DNA of 64,000 nucleotides from contig JBLDXI010000012.1 of assembly GCA_047495785.1 (NCBI GenBank), forward strand, positions 992,001 to 1,056,000. The letters are read 5' to 3'. A program made the position numbers and the translations under genes. Shown here in pieces: positions 10,701-23,941 of this stretch (the first letter of the stretch is position 1; each line of letters begins with the position of its first letter). The notes under the pieces are model-generated. The model was not told where the DNA came from. It was given only the letters and a program-made list of their open reading frames with translations, and did not search any database. This DNA is from Lepidodermella squamata (lineage: Eukaryota; Gastrotricha).

Positions 10701-13700
10701 ACGGGTAATTGTGGAACATTTCAAACAACTGATCGAGTTTTTGAAGTAGAGTTGACGTCAACTCAATGCTGTAGTTCAATCGTCTCGCGGCTAAAAACAC
10801 AGCTTCGTGGAAATTCGAGCAAATCTGATTGTGGGTAATCACAGCAGAGTTGATAACCGGCAGTTTCAGGTCCAAAATCGAGAAGAACTGATCGGCGGTT
10901 CGACCGAGGGCCGACGTCATTGACTTGGCGTTTACAGCTCGAGCTGATTTTCGAGACGGGATCATTCGTGAAGAATTCCGTTCATTCGCCGACTTAACGT
11001 AATCTTCAGCGGATAAATTGAAAAACAGCGGAGTTATCGAAACCATCAATTCACTGTTTTCCCGCTCCAACTGCCCGAGTAGAACGCTTTCAATCGCTGA
11101 AACTATCGCCAATTCCTCGAATTCAGCTTCATTTGTTGCGTTCATGAGTCCTAAGATTTCGAGATCTTCGTTGGATTTGCTGGATTTTCCGAGATTTGAC
11201 AGCTTTTCGCCGGCGCTGTGACACAGGGCTGCTATCATCGAGTTACCCATGAGAGACCCAGACCCGACATCCAACATTCTAACCCCATTTTTGTCATGGG
11301 TGGTTAGATCCGTTCCCATTAATTTAGTCGCAAATTTGAGGTAAGAAACCAGTTTTTTCGCCAAAACTGTCGAGGATGAGAACCCTTCCCGAAGCAGGTA
11401 GAGTTCCGTTTGAATAACGGGGTCCGGCGGTGTTAAGGCCAAAGTTCTCAGACGATCTCGGATTGAATCAGTCAAAGGAAAGGCGGCTCTTATCGACCCA
11501 TCGAAAATTCTTTGGTTCGAGTCGGCCGTGAAGAAAATGTTGCCAATGTTCAATGGTATTTCAGCATTAGCCGGGCTCGGCTGGTCATTAATCGAAGCGA
11601 CGGCTAGGAGTTGAAGATCCGGGGTTAGACAGTGAAATTCGGAGAATAAAACCCAAGCTCCAGAAACAATTGAAGCTTGAACAATTTCAGTAATTCTAGC
11701 CGGAGTGTGATCGGCATCAGACGATAAGTTGGATCCAATTCCGAAACTGAAACCGTAAAGCATGTAGCCGAAAAGCCCGGCGATTGATTCGACGCAATTT
11801 TTGATGGAAACCCGGTCGTTGCCGAGGAAGCAAACTGGCCTATCTTTCGTAGCAACGCTCTCAAAAACAGTCGCCAACGTGAATGGAGACATGATGAAAA
11901 TCGAGTGCTGAAAACTGGCGGCGCCAACGAATTCGAACCCGTAATCAATCGAATGGCCAACTGCGCTTAATGAGACCGAATTTTTCTCCTGGTCGAAGGA
12001 AGCCTTAGGAAAAGCTTCAAATTCGAAACTTCCCCGAGTTTTGACACTCTCGTCCGAAAACAGAAGCTCCCGGAAAGAGATCAACAACGATATAATCGCT
12101 TGAAGTTTGATAGTTTCTTGGGGTAGCATCAAGGCTACGAGCGGTGCCGTATCCACTGCATCTTTAATTACAGTCGCGCTGAATTCTTCGAGGGAAGTTG
12201 ATTTCAACATCGAACTCGCAATTCTAATCAAATCTTCCAGCGCAGTTTTGAAGCCAGATTTCGACTCGGAATCATTGCCAGTCAATAGCAGGGACGTTAG
12301 CTTGATTCTCAGTGATGTTATTAAAATATCCGCTGGCATGTTGAGGATTCCATTGAAAAATTTCGATTCGGCATCGAACGCTTTTAGAGCCAGAGGAACG
12401 TGATATTTCAAAGTTTCATGAGTTTGTTTCATAATATCGCCCAGAACTTGGGTGATTTGTTGACAAGTGACCGGGGTTAAGAAGGTCAATCGGTCACCCA
12501 AATGGCCAACAAGCCCTGCAATGGCTTGGTGGTCTTCTGTCAGAATCAAACTGTTAACACTCGGCAGAAATTTGTAGATATTTGCATCTAAAAGGTCAGG
12601 ATTCAAACTTGACGAAACCATTCTGAGGCAATCAAGCGGGGCGAGTAGGGAGAGCCTTGGGAATTCAATCTGCGTCCTCGTAACATGGGCCATGAGACTT
12701 TTGATGAAACCTGTCAAGATATCTCCCATCGATTCAAGCCGGTCCAGCATATTTGGCCGGTTGCAATTTTGGAAAATATTCGGATTTTTCTCAACATGGC
12801 GCATGTGGTTGAGAAATTCTTTCGATACAACGGCGAATTTGTGCGATTCAGTTTGAAACGCGACGCGAACTTCGTCATTTGCGAAAACTTCCTGCATTTG
12901 AATGTACAGCAGCTGAACACGTTGCCATTGCCGTAGCACAGATTCGACGTGCTGCAAATTTTGCTGCCATTTTGTGACCTCGTCAACAAAACTACTAGCG
13001 AGCGGGTCGTTCAGAATTGTTTGCAGTTGCAATTGGTGATTTTCGATTTCTTCGTATAGATTTTCGAATTTCGTTATAACGACAACTGTTGTCGGCAGGT
13101 TTGCACCACGCTCGTCCGGTTTTGCTGAATTCAACGCGCTTGGTTGAGCAGTTGAAGCACTTGTAAAGCCAAGTTTTGTCTGAAAAATTAATGCAAAGCT
13201 CAGAAACAGTACTTTTAAATAGTAAATTTTTGTTAAAAAATCTATGAAATTCCGCTAGTAGGATAAGCACTAAATCACCCAAAATCAATCAATTGCTTAT
13301 TGTAGTTAGTAATGAAGCCAAATATTCTATAGCGAAAATCCATAAAATTGTGATTTAATCTTGAACACATTGTTAAAAAATTAATACCGTGGGCAATTGA
13401 GTAAGCTGGCCGAGGAAAAAATATTTGTATAATGTAAAAAGAGCAGAAAAATACGGAAAACATAACTTCAAAATTTTAGGAAATGAACTATTTGACCGTT
13501 TCAAGTGAAAGTAAGGTATGACGAAATTTCCGAATTTTCGCGTTGGCTCGGAAGGTCCCATTCTTTGGTTACACTGTGTCCTGAACCATACTAACAGTCT
13601 ATGTTTTAGATCTTACATCCTCCTCAATATAAGGTAGATAACCCCTGATTGCCAAAAAGTCCCAAAGTTTAGCACAATTTTAAAGAAATGTTCATGTCTC

Positions 13701-16700
13701 TTGTCTCTTTAAGATTCCTCATTTCTTAATACCCCACAGATAATAATCGGCTTATTATGAAATGATACGAAAATATGCTATTCGGCAGATTAGAAGTGGG
13801 CGCAAAAAATGAAAAATTGGGGCGCACTTTCCATTTTATAGAGCTTGTTTCTCAAAAACCCTAACGGCTTTGAGCCTTTGACGCTCATTGATCTTGACAG
13901 CGGCGCCAAAAAGAAATGTCGCCAAACCTCACTTTTCACTTGTTAATGGTCGTTTTGATTTTACTAAAACAGAAGAGCTACGAATAAATCAACTAAAAAT
14001 CTAGCACTAATAAATGATTCATTGAAAAAAACTTGAGACTTACATCAGCTCCATCGCTTCTGTCATCGATCGCAATGTCGATTGTCATGCCACGAGCTGA
14101 TTCCGCGCCGCCATTCATTGTCGCCGTGCCTCGCCTTCTGCCATCGCTCGCATCCATTCGATTCGGCCGACGAATATTGCGCAGTTTCGACTCGAACAGC
14201 TTGCCAAACCAAATTTCTTCCAGCGCCTTCAACGACTTCTCAATTTTAAGATCTTTATCAGCCCGTTGAACGATGTGATAAACATCTCCGGTGTTGTTTT
14301 GCAAGCCAAGATCTAGCATTTGGCCGAAAGTTGACGTTCGAATTGAGTCGGAATCCATAAAAACTGCCGAGTTGATAGCTCTCAGCAGTTGTTTCCAGTG
14401 ACGAGCTCGCATCGCTGGGTTAGAAACGCTTTCTAACAGCGGGACGTATTCATCAACGATTTTCGCGTTTGCCTCGCTGCTTTTGACAATCGCCCAATCA
14501 CGAGCTTCAACAGGCAGCAGTTGCATGCGTTTAATTTCACCCGCGACATCCTCGCGTAATTTCGCGAAATTCATGCGAATCCACGGCTGATTGCACCAGT
14601 CGCGATATTTGTTCGAAAATGCAGCAACGCATTGCCAGACACGTTCTAGTACGACCAATCGCTTTTTCGCCCGGCTGATCAAGTCAAAATCAACGACAGA
14701 TGCTTCGACAAAGTTCTGCAATTCTTTTAAATCCTGGGCAGTGTCTTCGATTTCTCGCAGTTGGCGATTGAAATTTTCGATTTGCTCGAAAGCGACTTCG
14801 AAAGTAACTTCATCGTCCTCCGCATACAAATTCGCTGTTTCAATTTTGGTCCATAACTCGCCGAGGAATCGATTGAACTCCTTCAACTCATTCGTAACTT
14901 TGACGATATGAGTTTGAATTTTCGGGGCCAACTTTTGTTTAGCGAGAGAAACTTTGGTTTTAACAGCATTCCAGCGACTCGGCGACGAAGTAAATTGGGC
15001 CTGGTGATTTCCGGGTAGGCCATGGCCGTAGCGCTGAATCATACCAACAGCTCGTTGTAGAACGGGGAATTTCGACTCAACTTCGGTTTGCTTCTTCTGA
15101 ATTTGGTTGACCAAGTTCATGAGAGTTTTGTAGGATTTGAAGTCATTTTCATTCAACTGGTCAATTTTAGCTTCGACATCGTCCAAAAATTCTCGAAGCG
15201 CGTCGACAAACGTGACGGTATGGTCGATCAAATAACGAGCGTAGACGTAGATTGATTTCGAGGCTAGGACTATCAAAGAATCGCGGATTGGGCGAATATC
15301 GAGGCGGATGAAGCCGCAATCGTGGAAATCTGGCATTGAATTCAACTCATCGACCATCGCTTTGTAAGCGCTCATTTCTACATCGAAATCGTCCAAGGTC
15401 GGGAGATTAGGCCCGATGACGTTATTACCGCCGTGGCCAACACGATGGCGAGTAAGGCTTATCACTGTTCTAGTTTCCGAGGCAGCAGTCATCTCCCGAG
15501 AGACATCGCCCTGATCCGGTTTCCTCTCTTCCCCGCGATGGCCAGCAGCAGGCGTGTTGGGAGCACTGTTTTCGCCCTTGGATTGATTTCGGCTGGGGCT
15601 CTTGCCAGATTTTCCGGCGTTTTTACCACTTTCGATGAATTCTTCAAAAACTCTAGCAACATCTTGCTCCCACAGCCTAGTGAAGCCCTCGAAAATCGGC
15701 AAAACTTGTTTGCAAGTCGCGACTGAAACATCGATGACTGACCAAATTTTCGAGAGAATCCCCTGAATTTCGGTGTCTTGCCGGAGTAACACGTCAAAAT
15801 GGCGATCGTCGTCACTGGAGGCTGTTATGAAAGCAACATGCCGCGACGTGCTGAAACAAGCGTCCAGCCAATCGGCCAACGTTTCGCTCAAACACTTCTT
15901 ATTCATAGATTTATCGAGGGGCGGAATGAACATCAAGGTATTCTGGGTTAGCATCAGTTCGATAGTAAGGAAAGGTGGGTCGTAAGTATCGGCCGATACC
16001 GATGTCATAATTTCCTGTTCCTCGACCAGGCGAAGCGCCCCACATCGGCGAAAATTCTCAACCAAACAAATCAGATTATAAGTGCAGAGGCGAAGTAAAT
16101 TGTCTAAAACAATCGTGTTGATACTTTCAGTACAAGCAACCCAAGCTGGGGAAACGCGACTTATTTGGACACAACCGAAAATGGTTTCAACTGTTGACTG
16201 AATCCTCTGGCCGAGGGGATGCAAACAATCCTGAGCTCGGATTTGAAGTTTCTCCGAGCAGTCTTCGAGTGTTAGCATTCTCCGCTCTTCCCATGTCAGG
16301 GATTCTAGCTCCTCAACACCTGGGGCAAACACAGTCAAAGGTAAACCGTTCCAAATTTTCGTTGTTTGGACAATTTCCACAATGCAAGTGCGAACTGTGA
16401 GCACCCTTTGCCACAAATCACTGCTCAAATTAGTTGACAGGGAAATTATGTAATCGCCGAGTCGTTCCATGTTCCAGCAAACAGTCGTGCAGCCTTCATC
16501 AACCAGTTGATGAGCGTTGGCGAAACTATCGTTGAATAAATTCATTTCCAATTCGGTAGCATCACAGAAAATCGCGTTGTAAGTCCCAGCTATGACATGT
16601 AATCGAGTAGCGGCTGAGAACACACGTTGCCAATCGACAGCTTTCACAACGGTTGGCAACTGAATATCAGAATTTTCAGGTGATTTCGAGAGGCAAACAA

Positions 16701-19311
16701 GTTCGCGTAATAAGACTGATTGCTCAGTTGAAATGTTGATGGAAAGAGATGACCTCGTTCTGTTACCATCAGATTCAATTTTCTCAAGATAAACAGGTTG
16801 TTTAAGGTGTTCAACCAGAGCTTCAACAACTCGATCAGTCCAATGCTTGCTAGCATCGGGGTAGAATCGTTCGATATCGGCTAATACTTCGCGATAAGCG
16901 TCGCGAATGTGCCAACCTTCCTCGTCCTCGAAAATGAAGGGGCAGACACGTTGAGTCAGCTCGAAAACCCCGACTAGGCGATCTTTCAACGCTTGGGCCC
17001 ATCTGAGAGTCGAAACAAAGCTTGGAACATTGCGCTGATGCGGTATCATTCCAGGCGTTTTGGTACCTGCATTGAATGTGCGGCGAGTTGACGCTATTTC
17101 GTCTTTCAAACCTTCAGTGATAGCGCTGAATTCGTCAATCAACGCATCTCTAATACGTTTTCGACTGCTGACGTTGCCGAATATTTCGGTGAAACACAGA
17201 CGTGATGACAAGGTAAAAGTTTGCCGGTAGCCAGCTCGCATGATCGCCACTAGTTTATCCTCCAATTCCATCACAACGAGTCGCAATTTGTAGAAAGCCC
17301 TCTCAAATGGCCTGCTGCAGTCGATATCCAATACGTTAGGTACGCTAGCGAAGAATTCGCTTGTTGCAGCAATGTAAGCCGCGAAAACATCAGCGACAAG
17401 TGCGTCGAGCGATGCTGAGCCTGTCCCACCCAAATCCGCCAAATCGGACAGCCGCCTGAAATGATCGGTCGTTTGTACTAACTCAAGCAAATCATTGCAG
17501 CGCTCCATAAAAGCATTCATGTAATCAAAACATGGAGCGTTTCTTGGAGGCCAAGGGCTATATTGAGCAAGTGGTTCAATCATCGTCATGACTTTCAATC
17601 CTCTCGGATTAGATGATCGAAACTCGAATTGTCCGAATAATTTGGTGTGGAATAAATTATCGTTTCTTGGTTGATGAGCCAATTTTTCCGCATTTTCCCG
17701 TCGCCTCTGATCATTTATGGCGTCGGCTTTCGCTTTCCAGTCGAGATAAGCCCCGCGAAAAGACGCACAGATTCGCAGCGCATCCCTCAACATGTCGTGA
17801 GATTTCTCGGGATTGTTTATAACGTCTTTGGTCTCCGCTCCAACAAATGCTTGTGCAATCTGCACAATGAAGTTCGCAGTTTCTTGCAATAATCCAAGAA
17901 ACGGTTTGGTTTGGTGATAGTACACGGAAGTTTTCCACATCAACAGGACGGTGTGCACAAGAGCAGGAATATTTGCGCAAATTTGGGTAGCATCCATTTG
18001 CTGAACAAAGCCTCGCAGTTTCTTGCAGCATTTATCCAAAGTGGTGAGGAGAATCAAGTTTTCCTGTGTTTCTTGAGCCGCACTTTGTAGCTCATCCAGG
18101 ATTTGTTTACGGTTCATGGCATAGGCGCTGCCACTCTGCTGAAGCATCTCGAATACTTCTAGAACTGGTTCAGACGCAAAATGATCTATAACCCTTTCCA
18201 AATCACGCAAATGGTGCTGAACCGTTGCCAGTTCATCGCCGATAGTTGGATGCTTGTATAGTTGAGAAACTGCCTTGACGACGTCAAAGCCCAATATAGT
18301 CTAGAAATGACAAAACAAAAAAATTACCAAGGAAGGGGTAACTAGGCGCTATAAATAGCACGCCACTTAAAGTCAAGTAAACCAGCAAAAATATATGAAT
18401 TCTGCAGCTTATTCTACGCAGCTATAACAATTCGAAATAGGTCGTTTTAAGAATAGCTAACATAGAGGCTACATTACCATCAATCGGCGCTGGGACTGTT
18501 TTAAATGTTGCAACATAATATATAACTTAACGTGTAGATGGTTGACGACATACCTTCACATGCTTGTTCCAATTAACCACTAGTGATTCCAAAATGTGGA
18601 CAAATCCAGGACGGCTTGTACCAGCGTCGAGCTGCCATTGCTTCAAGAGGTCGGTATTAGGTTTCGCCAAAACAGCTTTGTTCTGTAAGTAATGTCATCA
18701 AGTTTTACGAAGCCTCTGCTGTTTTAATGGCCTTCGAACCTGAACTTGGCCCTCGGTAACTTGAATTGCGGATGAAAGTTTGAGAAACTGCTCGAAAACT
18801 TTGTCTCCGACCGCCGGATTTTGCTCTCGATGAGATCGAAACTCTGCACTGAATACCGGTAGAAAGACATTGTCAACCAAGAAATTTGAATGACGCAGTA
18901 AGCTCGAAGTTGTTTCAATAATTGACACGCAGTGGTCTGCAAAATATCATATAATTAATAAGTTGACAACTTTCTGGGAGTTTCTCACCAATGCTCTCTA
19001 AGGTAGGAACAGCATTAGCGGGTTGTTTCACGAATGTAATCAATTTTCCATTGAATACTGCAGGTGGTGCCGGTGATGCAAACAGTGATTTGGCCCCATC
19101 ATAGCCGACGAAAAGTTCAGATACCTTATCTGAGTTTAGGAACTGAGTGATTGAAATCCTTAAGAAAAAGGCATCAACGATAAAATATTCATTTGAGATG
19201 AAATTACCGATTTTGCTCTTTGGCCAGTAGCAGCTTAAGCTCATCTGACTTCGGTTTCAAACTCAGAACAACTTTACCGTTAATCCATTGGTATCTCCCA
19301 TCGGTGTCCAT
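1378..19311 (-). CDS. Dynein heavy chain-like protein with degenerate AAA1 site (9 exons)
   Basis: Minus-strand gene with exons 19208-19311, 18989-19158, 18740-18936, 18554-18682, 14044-18300, 9378-13179, 6671-8803, 5128-6398 and 1378-4716. All introns are GT-AG and all phases agree, giving about 5,133 aa against roughly 4,000-4,700 for most heavy chains. Domain order is dynein-like: tail (about 1-1450), linker, AAA1-AAA4, coiled-coil stalk with microtubule-binding domain, AAA5, AAA6 and C-terminal domain. Known dyneins are minus-end microtubule motors powered by AAA1. Here the AAA1 P-loop is gone and its Walker B is FSEF. AAA2 (GPACSGKT) and AAA3 (GTDGCGKT, CFIDD) are kept, and AAA4 has GYPGRT. 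I infer a divergent ciliary dynein, perhaps DNHD1-like. The start is the first ATG of the first supported exon. Confidence 0.9.
5128..6398 (-). CDS. Dynein exon 8: end of microtubule-binding domain, stalk helix 2, AAA5
   Basis: Residues about 3598-4021. It opens in the microtubule-binding domain (LLRWLDNVIHYQKLM, equivalent to the usual C.WV.A...Y). The second stalk helix is strongly heptad-like (about 6040-6270). AAA5 follows, with GLPLIFDRIDDIRG near 5860-5890, matching the family's WPL.IDPQ motif. An acidic, low-complexity insertion (about 5640-5830) interrupts AAA5 and adds to the unusual protein length. The splice donor GTATGA is at 5122-5127. Confidence 0.86.
6420..6560. repeat. TTAA-rich low-complexity tract inside dynein intron 7
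   Basis: The intron between exons 7 and 8 consists largely of TTAAT/ATTAA units, almost free of G and C, so it is highly self-complementary. It is otherwise featureless. Confidence 0.75.
6671..8803 (-). CDS. Dynein exon 7: AAA3 end, AAA4, stalk helix 1 and microtubule-binding domain
   Basis: Exon of 711 codons (residues about 2887-3598). AAA4 has a degenerate P-loop, AEGYPGRT (about 7980-8010), with Arg in place of the catalytic Lys. An acidic run of Glu/Asp near 7425-7450 precedes a long charged coiled coil (about 6960-7230), the first stalk helix. The start of the microtubule-binding domain follows: a helix with the conserved 'L.S....P' pattern (SELRSIQKPQEG near 6840-6870), then LSWQRGAKRQL, matching the usual W..AK..L segment. 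The donor is GTAAGT at 6666-6670. Confidence 0.86.
8804..9377 (-). other. Dynein intron 6 (574 bp)
   Basis: AT-rich intron with donor GTACAT and acceptor TTTATAG. It is about ten times longer than most introns here. No nested gene or repeat was recognised. Confidence 0.7.
9378..13179 (-). CDS. Dynein exon 6: end of linker, AAA1 (dead), AAA2, AAA3 start
   Basis: This exon encodes residues about 1620-2886. The linker continues to the AAA1 entry motif YGFEFVG near 11940. Where GPAGTGKT is expected, the sequence reads CFLGNDRVSIKN (11797-11829), with no Gly-Lys-Thr. Walker B is LFSEFH (about 11632-11652) instead of FDEFN, and the sensor-I motif is lost (ADSNQR instead of NPGYAGR). AAA2 has an intact P-loop GPACSGKT at 10663-10686 but a weak Walker B. 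AAA3 has GTDGCGKT (near 9690-9715) and a canonical CFIDD Walker B (near 9500-9520). Frames stay open throughout, so loss of AAA1 is not random decay. Confidence 0.9.
13180..14043 (-). other. Dynein intron 5 (864 bp)
   Basis: Donor GTAAGT and acceptor TTTTTCAG on the minus strand. Small open frames inside are not supported by any recognisable protein similarity. Confidence 0.7.
14044..18300 (-). CDS. Dynein exon 5: tail and start of linker
   Basis: A 4,257-bp uninterrupted exon encodes residues about 201-1619. The front part is a helical tail (DHC_N1-like), where canonical dyneins dimerise and bind intermediate and light chains. A low-complexity Ser/Lys/Pro-rich stretch lies near 15470-15630, followed by long helices. 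The last third carries linker-type (DHC_N2) signatures: RARHWKQLL near 14400 and an ending related to the canonical 'I.KA....W' helix (KIEKSLKALEEIW near 14240). The 3' end is a clean GTAAGT donor. The preceding acceptor (TTTCTAG) joins in frame to exon 4. Confidence 0.88.
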
Positions 19312-22300
19312 ACTCAATTCATCAATATAATAAAGATCTCTTCAGATTCAGAGATTATATTAAGCAAGTGACTTAGTATGGCGTAGGATTGTTATTCTCA
19401 ATGCGACAAATACGTCCGCTAGAATAAGAAATACACAATGTAGCCTTATTTGACTTTTATTGGAACCTTATTGGAACTGAGCGGCAGCAATTTTTATTCC
19501 CACTCCCAGATCATCCTTATGACGGCTACGGCGCCAAATATAGCACATGCCGGTCCTCTTAAGGCCGGAATACGAGTCGCCAAACGTCGTCATGACTATA
19601 TAAAAAATTATTCGCAGTTCCCAATAAAAGTAAAAAATGTATATTTTACATCAATTTATAAAATATACTGTCAAGTTCAAATAGTCCGCGAAAAAAGACA
19701 GCTGATTTTTGGCTTCGAGTTTATTTCTCTCAGCGGGATGCGATCGTGCTCTGAACTCGGAGCTCTCTGCCAATATTGGAGAGTGGTCTAATTCAAACTT
19801 TCGTATAGCTATACCAAAGTGCGTTCGCTTGCGAAAGTGCATCGTTAGCAGCCAAGTCCCAGTGATTTTGTCGGAGTTTTCCCGAGACAAATACTCTGGT
19901 TTTGACGGATCAATGTCGCCTTGTGGATTCTACTCTGAGAGTAGTCTAGCAGTTATTCTTTAGTAGCCTACTATTGTTTTTTGTTTATTTCTCTTCCCCG
20001 GGAAGGCGAAGGCAAAGTAAACCAAAGGTTTAGCCACACGCCCTTATAATTTTGGTTACATTGCTACTTACAATCTGTTCGAGTCCTACCTATATCCATT
20101 TTTTCGTATCTATTCGTAGTTAAGGACTCGTGCCGAATTTTGCATCAACACTTGTATAACAACAAGTAGCACACTAGCTCATTAGCACCTCTATATCAAT
20201 GCAATAAACTATAAATCAAGGGCTATTTCGTAGTTCTCAACTATGTGTCATCTGCCAAGTTTTCTTTGCGAGTAGCTCCCACATCTAGAAATTCATATTG
20301 GCAGAATTAAATGAGTGAAGATAGTAGTGGGAACGCAAGTAAATTTCCCTAACCTATGCCAATTATTACAGAGAAATATCGTGAAGAGATTATCAGTTAC
20401 TGAAATGCTTGATAGCATTACCTTTTGAACACTACTCCGGCTGTTTAATAAAAGGTTAATTCTGCGTTTGCGAATAACTCTCATAATATCTTTGAACAAT
20501 AATTAAAAATCTTACACTTTAAAAATTATCTAATTTTGGTAGCGGGGCGCGTCGATAGATCCTTTCAGTAGATTTTAGCATTATACTCACACAGCTTGGC
20601 ATCGATGCTCGCGAACCAGAAAAAATATTTGAAATTTTACAAGATTTAACAAAGTCGAATTGAAAGTCTTTGTTATTGCAGCTTCCACGCATTATATTGA
20701 AAAATAGATGATTGGTCGACAAAACTATGAATAATTGTTAATGACCTTCTGTCAACTACTTGTGAAGTTTTCCAATTTGAACTTGGAATTACCACATCCA
20801 ATTTTTTTTACCCAAGTCACTTGAGTAAACCATTATCAGAGCGCGTCGCCTCGACTACCCTTGACTCGTGCATTACGTGCCACCGGGAGCGACTCGTCTG
20901 CGTGCGAGAAAAGTATGCAGCCTGTATTTATGTTCAAAATAATTTTTTAGTGAAGTCGCCCTTTTGGCGCATAGCTAACGCGTTGTGGGTCATGAATTAC
21001 GTATTATTGCACTGAAAATTCTTTTGATCCATGCCCCGACATCGCAAATTCCTTAACTAATAGCGGCAGTTGAAAACATTGACATGACATAAAGTTTTAT
21101 ATCATCAATTATAGCCGGCATTTTGCGCACTAGCCTATAATTTTAAGAGTGAGCATATGGTAACATTTCTGTTTTATGTTATTCGCTGAGTTCATTTTTG
21201 TTATTCGCTAAAACTTTTATTACCGCAGTAAATACACAAGCTCGATTTGTGACTACATCTTCCACATCTTCTTCTGAATTATTTCATTGAAGCATAAATA
21301 ATCTAACAAATTGAGCCTTTATGTAAAGCTGCCCATCCTGATTTTCTTGAATATTGCAAATCTAAGTGACAAAGTGGGGCATTGAATATGGCATGGCAAA
21401 TTTATTCATAAAATTTTAGCTACAACGCAGCGATAATTTGAAATCATTATACTTTCGTAATGTTTCAGTACTCCCATGTACTAACTTCAGACTAAGAAAT
21501 AGACAAAAACAAAACAACAATAGCGAAAGAGAAATAACTGCAATAAGAAGACAAAAAAGTATTCGATGTTTTGCTGCGGTCTGAAGATAGCACTTCGGCT
21601 TACCGGAAGGTTACGTAAATTCAAGAAAGTTGATGATTACACATTATCGCCACCTTTTTGCTTTTCATCTACTCGTCTTCATGGTACTCATTTGAACGTC
21701 ATAAAACGACCAATTATTATGTGTTTTCACATTTCAGTCCTTACGTGATTTGGAATTCTATGCACGTTTTTTCTATGCTCTGTATGAGTCATTTATCTTG
21801 GCGAGATCACGAATTATCAGCTTCTTGAAGCGAAGTTTATTTTATTTTACCAAATATAGTTAACTCCTTAATGTGAATATGATCAAAAGATGTGCGTGTC
21901 AAAGCCGTGCATCTCTGCTTTGCAGGCTGGATTCATGGCGCAGCCATAGTTTCACGTTTTTCATTTATAATCAGGCAAATTATAAAAAGCTCACTTGTCC
22001 GTGCAAATAGCGTAAGTAAGAAATAGTCAGCAATCGGTCTTCTTTTTTTCTAATGAAGAGGGTGAGGTCTGGCTAAATGATGTTATAGGTTAATGCCGCA
22101 GAGATCGATGTATTTTATTCTATGGAAAGGAACATCGCAAAAAATTGCATTTCGTTATGATCAACAAAAAGCTGAGCCGTGGTTCGTTTGTTAGTGCGCA
22201 TGTATCGAAAACAGCCGATTTTTTGTGTTCCGCTCACGGTGCATCTAATGGCTGTTATAAATTGCTTGGCCCTTCAAGTACGCGCGCGCGCAGAAGCGGG

Positions 22301-22955
22301 GCCCGGATCTCAGCGCTAGGTAACCTATTAGCAATTGGGAACAATGTTTTTCATTACGTTTATTTTCGCAAGCAGGCCCCGGTCCAATATTTGGCGCCGA
22401 GTCGATGAAAAAATAATGCATGCTTGAGTGGCTGGGTTAAGCGATTTGTAAAAGTACTAATCCCGAGATTTTGTCGAAAAATGTTTATCGTCTGCAAGGA
22501 AAACGCTTTTAATTTTCAGCACCTTTTTGAAAAGCGATGAATATTGACGCGGGCTGCAAAAATCTTGCTATTCTTTTCATACTGATGAGTTTCGTTTTTA
22601 TCCGCGCGTCACTTTGTGCGCGAACTAAATAAGTAATAAGTATGCTGAATAGGGTTTTCCTGTTTGTGTGCGTGTGGCTGGGTGGGTAATTTTGTGTTTG
22701 CGGCCGTCGTTGGCTGATGCTTTTCCTGATATTGCCGTACTTTCGTCTTCTTCTTCTGATACTTGTGCACCGCCTGATGCCTTTTTCTTAATGACGATTT
22801 CATCGCATGCGCACGTGTTGTTGCCTATATGTGACCGCGAGTCCTGACGTATCTCCGATATTTTCGCATGGACTTCACACAACGGGGTGGGTCGTTCGCC
22901 ATCGATTTTTTTCGCTGCAGTCAGCGGCGCTCATGGCGGCAATCTCGTAGTCCTT

Positions 22956-22980
22956 ATAGTAGTAGTAGTCGTAGTATTAT
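22956..22980. repeat. TAG trinucleotide microsatellite
   Basis: Imperfect run of TAG units with one TCG interruption in the spacer upstream of the PDE gene. Confidence 0.75.
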
Positions 22981-23256
22981 AGTCCTGGATCTGAAAAGCG
23001 CGCTTGCTAGCCACATTTTTACTCTAGTAATAGTAAAATCGAGTGTGACTATATATATGATAATATTCGATATATTAATATGCATGGCAAACATATGAAA
23101 TTGTGATAATAAGAGCACAGAGCAATAAACGTTGGCATTGCTTTTCAAGGATTTTCGGCTCTCCCGTTGTCATCGTCTCGTTCGTTTTTTCGCCGCGTCA
23201 CATATATAGCATTAATAAAACGCTAATATGACCACATTAGACTTTGCGCCGTTGCA

Positions 23257-23307
23257 CTATTATTATTATCATCGCCATCATCATCATCATCCTCATCATC
23301 ATCATCG
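23257..23307. repeat. ATT/ATC trinucleotide microsatellite
   Basis: About 50 bp of ATT then ATC units with single-base interruptions. Confidence 0.85.
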
Positions 23308-23923
23308 AAAAATCGCTGCTCTTACAGACTGGAAATAATCAGCTTACCAGAAAATGTATGATGATTTCGCCTCCAAAATTTTGTTTTGTTTCCAGATTTA
23401 GATTATTATCATTTCTGTGTGTATAATATGGGTCTATTTTTATCTTTTATCGATGGTAATTCAACAAAGCGATCATCGTCGCCTTTCTTCGAAATAAACT
23501 GAGACCTTTCTGCTATTTTTCTACCACAACCACGAATTATTTTATCGACGGGCCTACGTTCGTACAGCCGACGAGCCAAGTGATTAAATTTGCATCATTG
23601 CGACGTTATGTCGTCCAATTGCTACGAAGTATCAGCTAATACGAGATCACATCGATCAAACCTGCTGGTTGCTAGCAGCTGCATTGCGACCGGGTTCGCC
23701 TGCTGGCACCTGGCTGAGATAGCGTAGCATAAATTATAGTACCTACGCGTGTTACTCGAAGACGAACGAAACTGTTATATTATTATTTTTATTACCTCGA
23801 TCTCGCGCGGTAGTAGAAATCTCGCAAGCATCGATCTACGAATAAGCGAAGTCGACTCTCTCTTCCTCTTCGTTTCTTCGTTGTTTACGTGTGCGTCCTA
23901 CCATCTATTTAAGTGTCTGGCCG

Positions 23924-23941
23924 TCATCATCATCATCATCA
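23924..23941. repeat. ATC trinucleotide microsatellite
   Basis: Short perfect run of about six ATC units, shortly upstream of the candidate first PDE exon. Confidence 0.8.

Noticed and set aside
1378-19311. Dynein gene as a pseudogene
   Set aside because: Nine exons spanning 15.4 kb of coding sequence have no stop or frameshift, and all splice phases agree. The stalk, AAA2 and AAA3 motifs are conserved.
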